A stretch of 6,592 nt of DNA, taken from Candidatus Omnitrophota bacterium (GTDB lineage Bacteria; Omnitrophota; Gorgyraeia; Zapsychrales; Fredricksoniimonadaceae). The position numbers were made by a program, and so were the translations under genes. The number at the start of each line of letters is the position of its first letter. The stretch's first letter is position 1. A model generated the notes under the pieces. It saw nothing but the letters and a program-made list of their open reading frames with translations. It ran no database searches and had not been told where the DNA came from. This document shows, piece by piece, positions 5,231 through 6,592 of the stretch. Location of the stretch: contig JACPXN010000128.1 in the NCBI GenBank assembly GCA_016196515.1, forward strand, positions 1 to 6,592, read 5' to 3'.

Positions 5231-6584
5231 GTTTTTGCCTCAAATACCAGTCAAACCCCATGCAAACATTGCGGATGAACAATTTGCCCAGATCCGTGAC
5301 CGTCAGACGGCCATGATCCTCTTGGATAAGGCCGTCCTCAACGCATTCTTTGATATGTTCGGCCTCATCGGAAAAATAATCCTTGAACTCATGACCGAAC
5401 ACCTTAAAAAACTCATTTTGATCAACGACGAACCGGCACATCAAGGCATTGATGACCCATTGGCGGATGCGGTCATCTTCCGTCAAAACCTTGCCGCGTT
5501 CAATGGGCAAATGACCGGCGGCAATTTCCGCATAATATTCAGGCAGGACCTTCACGTTCTGCGCATAGGTGTTTTCCAAAAACCCGATGGCCGAAACACC
5601 GAACCCCAGAAACTCGTCGGCGGGCTTTAAGGTGTATCCCATGAAATTGCGGTACAACTGCCCGTTGTGGAACGCTTGGGCCATGTCATCCGTCTGCAGG
5701 GCAAAATGGTCCATGGCAATGGCCTGATACCCGGCCGCGGACAATTTGTCGCGCGATTGGATAAAAATGTCCAGTTTCTCGTCCTGTTGGGCAATGGCAT
5801 CCAGATTGAATTTGTTCTGCGGCTTGGAAAGCCACGGCACATAGGCAAAACTGTACAAAGCAATGCGGTCAGGCCTCAAGCCGATGACCTGATCAACGGT
5901 CTTGCCGAACGTTTCCCTTGTTTGATAGGGCAAACCGTAAATGAGATCAAAATTCACCGACTTAAAACCGAATTCCCGGCACCAGCCATTGACCTCGCTC
6001 ACCTGTTCAAAGGGCTGGATGCGGTTGATGTCGTCCTGGACTTTCGCGTCAAAATCCTGCACGCCCATGGACACGCGGTTGAACCCCAGGTCCTTTAAAA
6101 GTTTCAATTTGTCCCTGTTGACAGTGCGAGGGTCGGTCTCGATGGCGATCTCTCCGTCTAAGTCCACATCAAAGACGTCTGTGATCTTGGTGAACAAATG
6201 GCGGCACTGGGGTTCGCTCAAATACGTCGGGGTCCCTCCGCCCCAGTGCAGTTGGCGCACGGTCTTTTTGCGGCCGATCAAGCCCGCAACCATGCGGACC
6301 TCTTTTAAAAGATAGTCCAGATATTCATTCCCGATCTTTTCTTCCCGGGCACGGATAACCTTGTTGCAGGCGCAAAAATAACACAATTGCTCGCAAAACG
6401 GGATATGGATATACAGCGACAGGGTCTTGTCATTCTTTCCCAGCGCCCTCAATTTTTCAACGTACACCCCGGCGTCAACGGACAACGACCATTCCGGCGC
6501 CGTCGGATAACTTGTGTACCTAGGGCCGGCCACATCATATTTGAGAACAATTTGTTTGTCGATGGTCAAAGGCATGGCCTTCAT
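5199..6584 (-). CDS. hemN: Oxygen-independent coproporphyrinogen III dehydrogenase (radical SAM), 461 aa
   Basis: HemN oxidatively decarboxylates two propionate side chains of coproporphyrinogen III to give protoporphyrinogen IX, using a 4Fe-4S cluster and two SAM molecules and no oxygen. The HemN-specific start GPRYTSYPTA (20-29) is present. The cluster cysteines 64, 68 and 71 lie in PFCEQLCYFCACNK, with the additional HemN Cys73, and Tyr58 precedes them. WGGGTPTYL (114-122), the IAIETDPR glutamate (149), NRVSMGVQDF (169-178), NFDLIYGLPYQT (211-222) and FLGFGVSAIG (325-334) complete the set. These features and the full length separate it from the shorter HemW-type proteins. The position equal to E. 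coli Gln311 (FQGYT) is Met315 (FMGYT). The ATG at 6584 is preferred; an in-frame ATG at 6575 would remove three residues. Only eight bases of upstream sequence are visible; they include a TAG that could end a preceding gene. The 3' end overlaps hemE by 32 bases. Confidence 0.96.
   Translation of the reverse strand: MKAMPLTIDKQIVLKYDVAGPRYTSYPTAPEWSLSVDAGVYVEKLRALGKNDKTLSLYIHIPFCEQLCYFCACNKVIRAREEKIGNEYLDYLLKEVRMVAGLIGRKKTVRQLHWGGGTPTYLSEPQCRHLFTKITDVFDVDLDGEIAIETDPRTVNRDKLKLLKDLGFNRVSMGVQDFDAKVQDDINRIQPFEQVSEVNGWCREFGFKSVNFDLIYGLPYQTRETFGKTVDQVIGLRPDRIALYSFAYVPWLSKPQNKFNLDAIAQQDEKLDIFIQSRDKLSAAGYQAIAMDHFALQTDDMAQAFHNGQLYRNFMGYTLKPADEFLGFGVSAIGFLENTYAQNVKVLPEYYAEIAAGHLPIERGKVLTEDDRIRQWVINALMCRFVVDQNEFFKVFGHEFKDYFSDEAEHIKECVEDGLIQEDHGRLTVTDLGKLFIRNVCMGFDWYLRQKHGHKRFSRTV
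5238..5242 (-). promoter_or_regulatory. Strong ribosome binding site of hemE inside hemN
   Basis: TGAGG lies seven bases before the hemE ATG at 5230, within hemN coding sequence. It is the best Shine-Dalgarno match in front of any gene in the window and fixes the hemE start despite the 32-base overlap. Confidence 0.7.
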
Positions 6585-6592
6585 TCTAACCC

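Noticed and set aside
4667..5278. Plus-strand open frame of 203 codons opposite hemE
   Set aside because: It lies entirely antisense to hemE and the hemN 3' end, has no recognisable motif, and its length follows from codon bias of the real gene on the other strand.

Overview
The window is a compact, single-direction stretch of bacterial chromosome. All eight recognised genes lie on the minus strand, so transcription runs from the right end to the left. There are no RNA genes, mobile elements, CRISPR arrays or long non-coding stretches. The largest gaps are 52 bases (before atpB) and 34 bases (before hemA). Several neighbouring genes overlap.

In transcription order the layout is: hemN (oxygen-independent coproporphyrinogen III dehydrogenase), hemE (uroporphyrinogen decarboxylase), moeA (molybdopterin molybdotransferase), mobA (molybdenum cofactor guanylyltransferase), hemA (glutamyl-tRNA reductase), hemH (ferrochelatase), an AtpZ-like two-helix membrane protein, and the first 70 codons of atpB (ATP synthase subunit a), which runs off the left edge. 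hemN begins 8 bases inside the right edge.

The heme genes cover the first committed step (HemA) and the late steps (HemE, HemN, HemH). HemL, HemB, HemC, HemD and any protoporphyrinogen oxidase are not here. moeA and mobA insert molybdenum and attach GMP to molybdopterin; they sit between the late and the early heme genes. The ATP synthase genes start directly after hemH. Together the set suits an organism with heme- and molybdopterin-containing redox enzymes feeding a proton- or sodium-driven ATPase, and use of HemN rather than HemF fits anaerobic or low-oxygen life.

The source organism cannot be fixed from this sequence. The moderate base composition, tight overlaps, weak Shine-Dalgarno sites, a short HemA like that of Chlamydia and the subunit-a N-terminus would suit an uncultured member of the PVC/Omnitrophota area or a similar candidate phylum; this is a low-confidence inference.

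I see no unknown biological system here. The points most worth checking are: a HemA lacking most of its dimerisation domain; a HemE with changes at three family motifs; a 53-base moeA/mobA overlap in which the GTP-binding loop of MobA is encoded in a second frame of the moeA 3' end; and two promoter-like sites, before hemA and atpB, whose -10 boxes lie only 8-9 bases from the start codon, suggesting leaderless transcripts.
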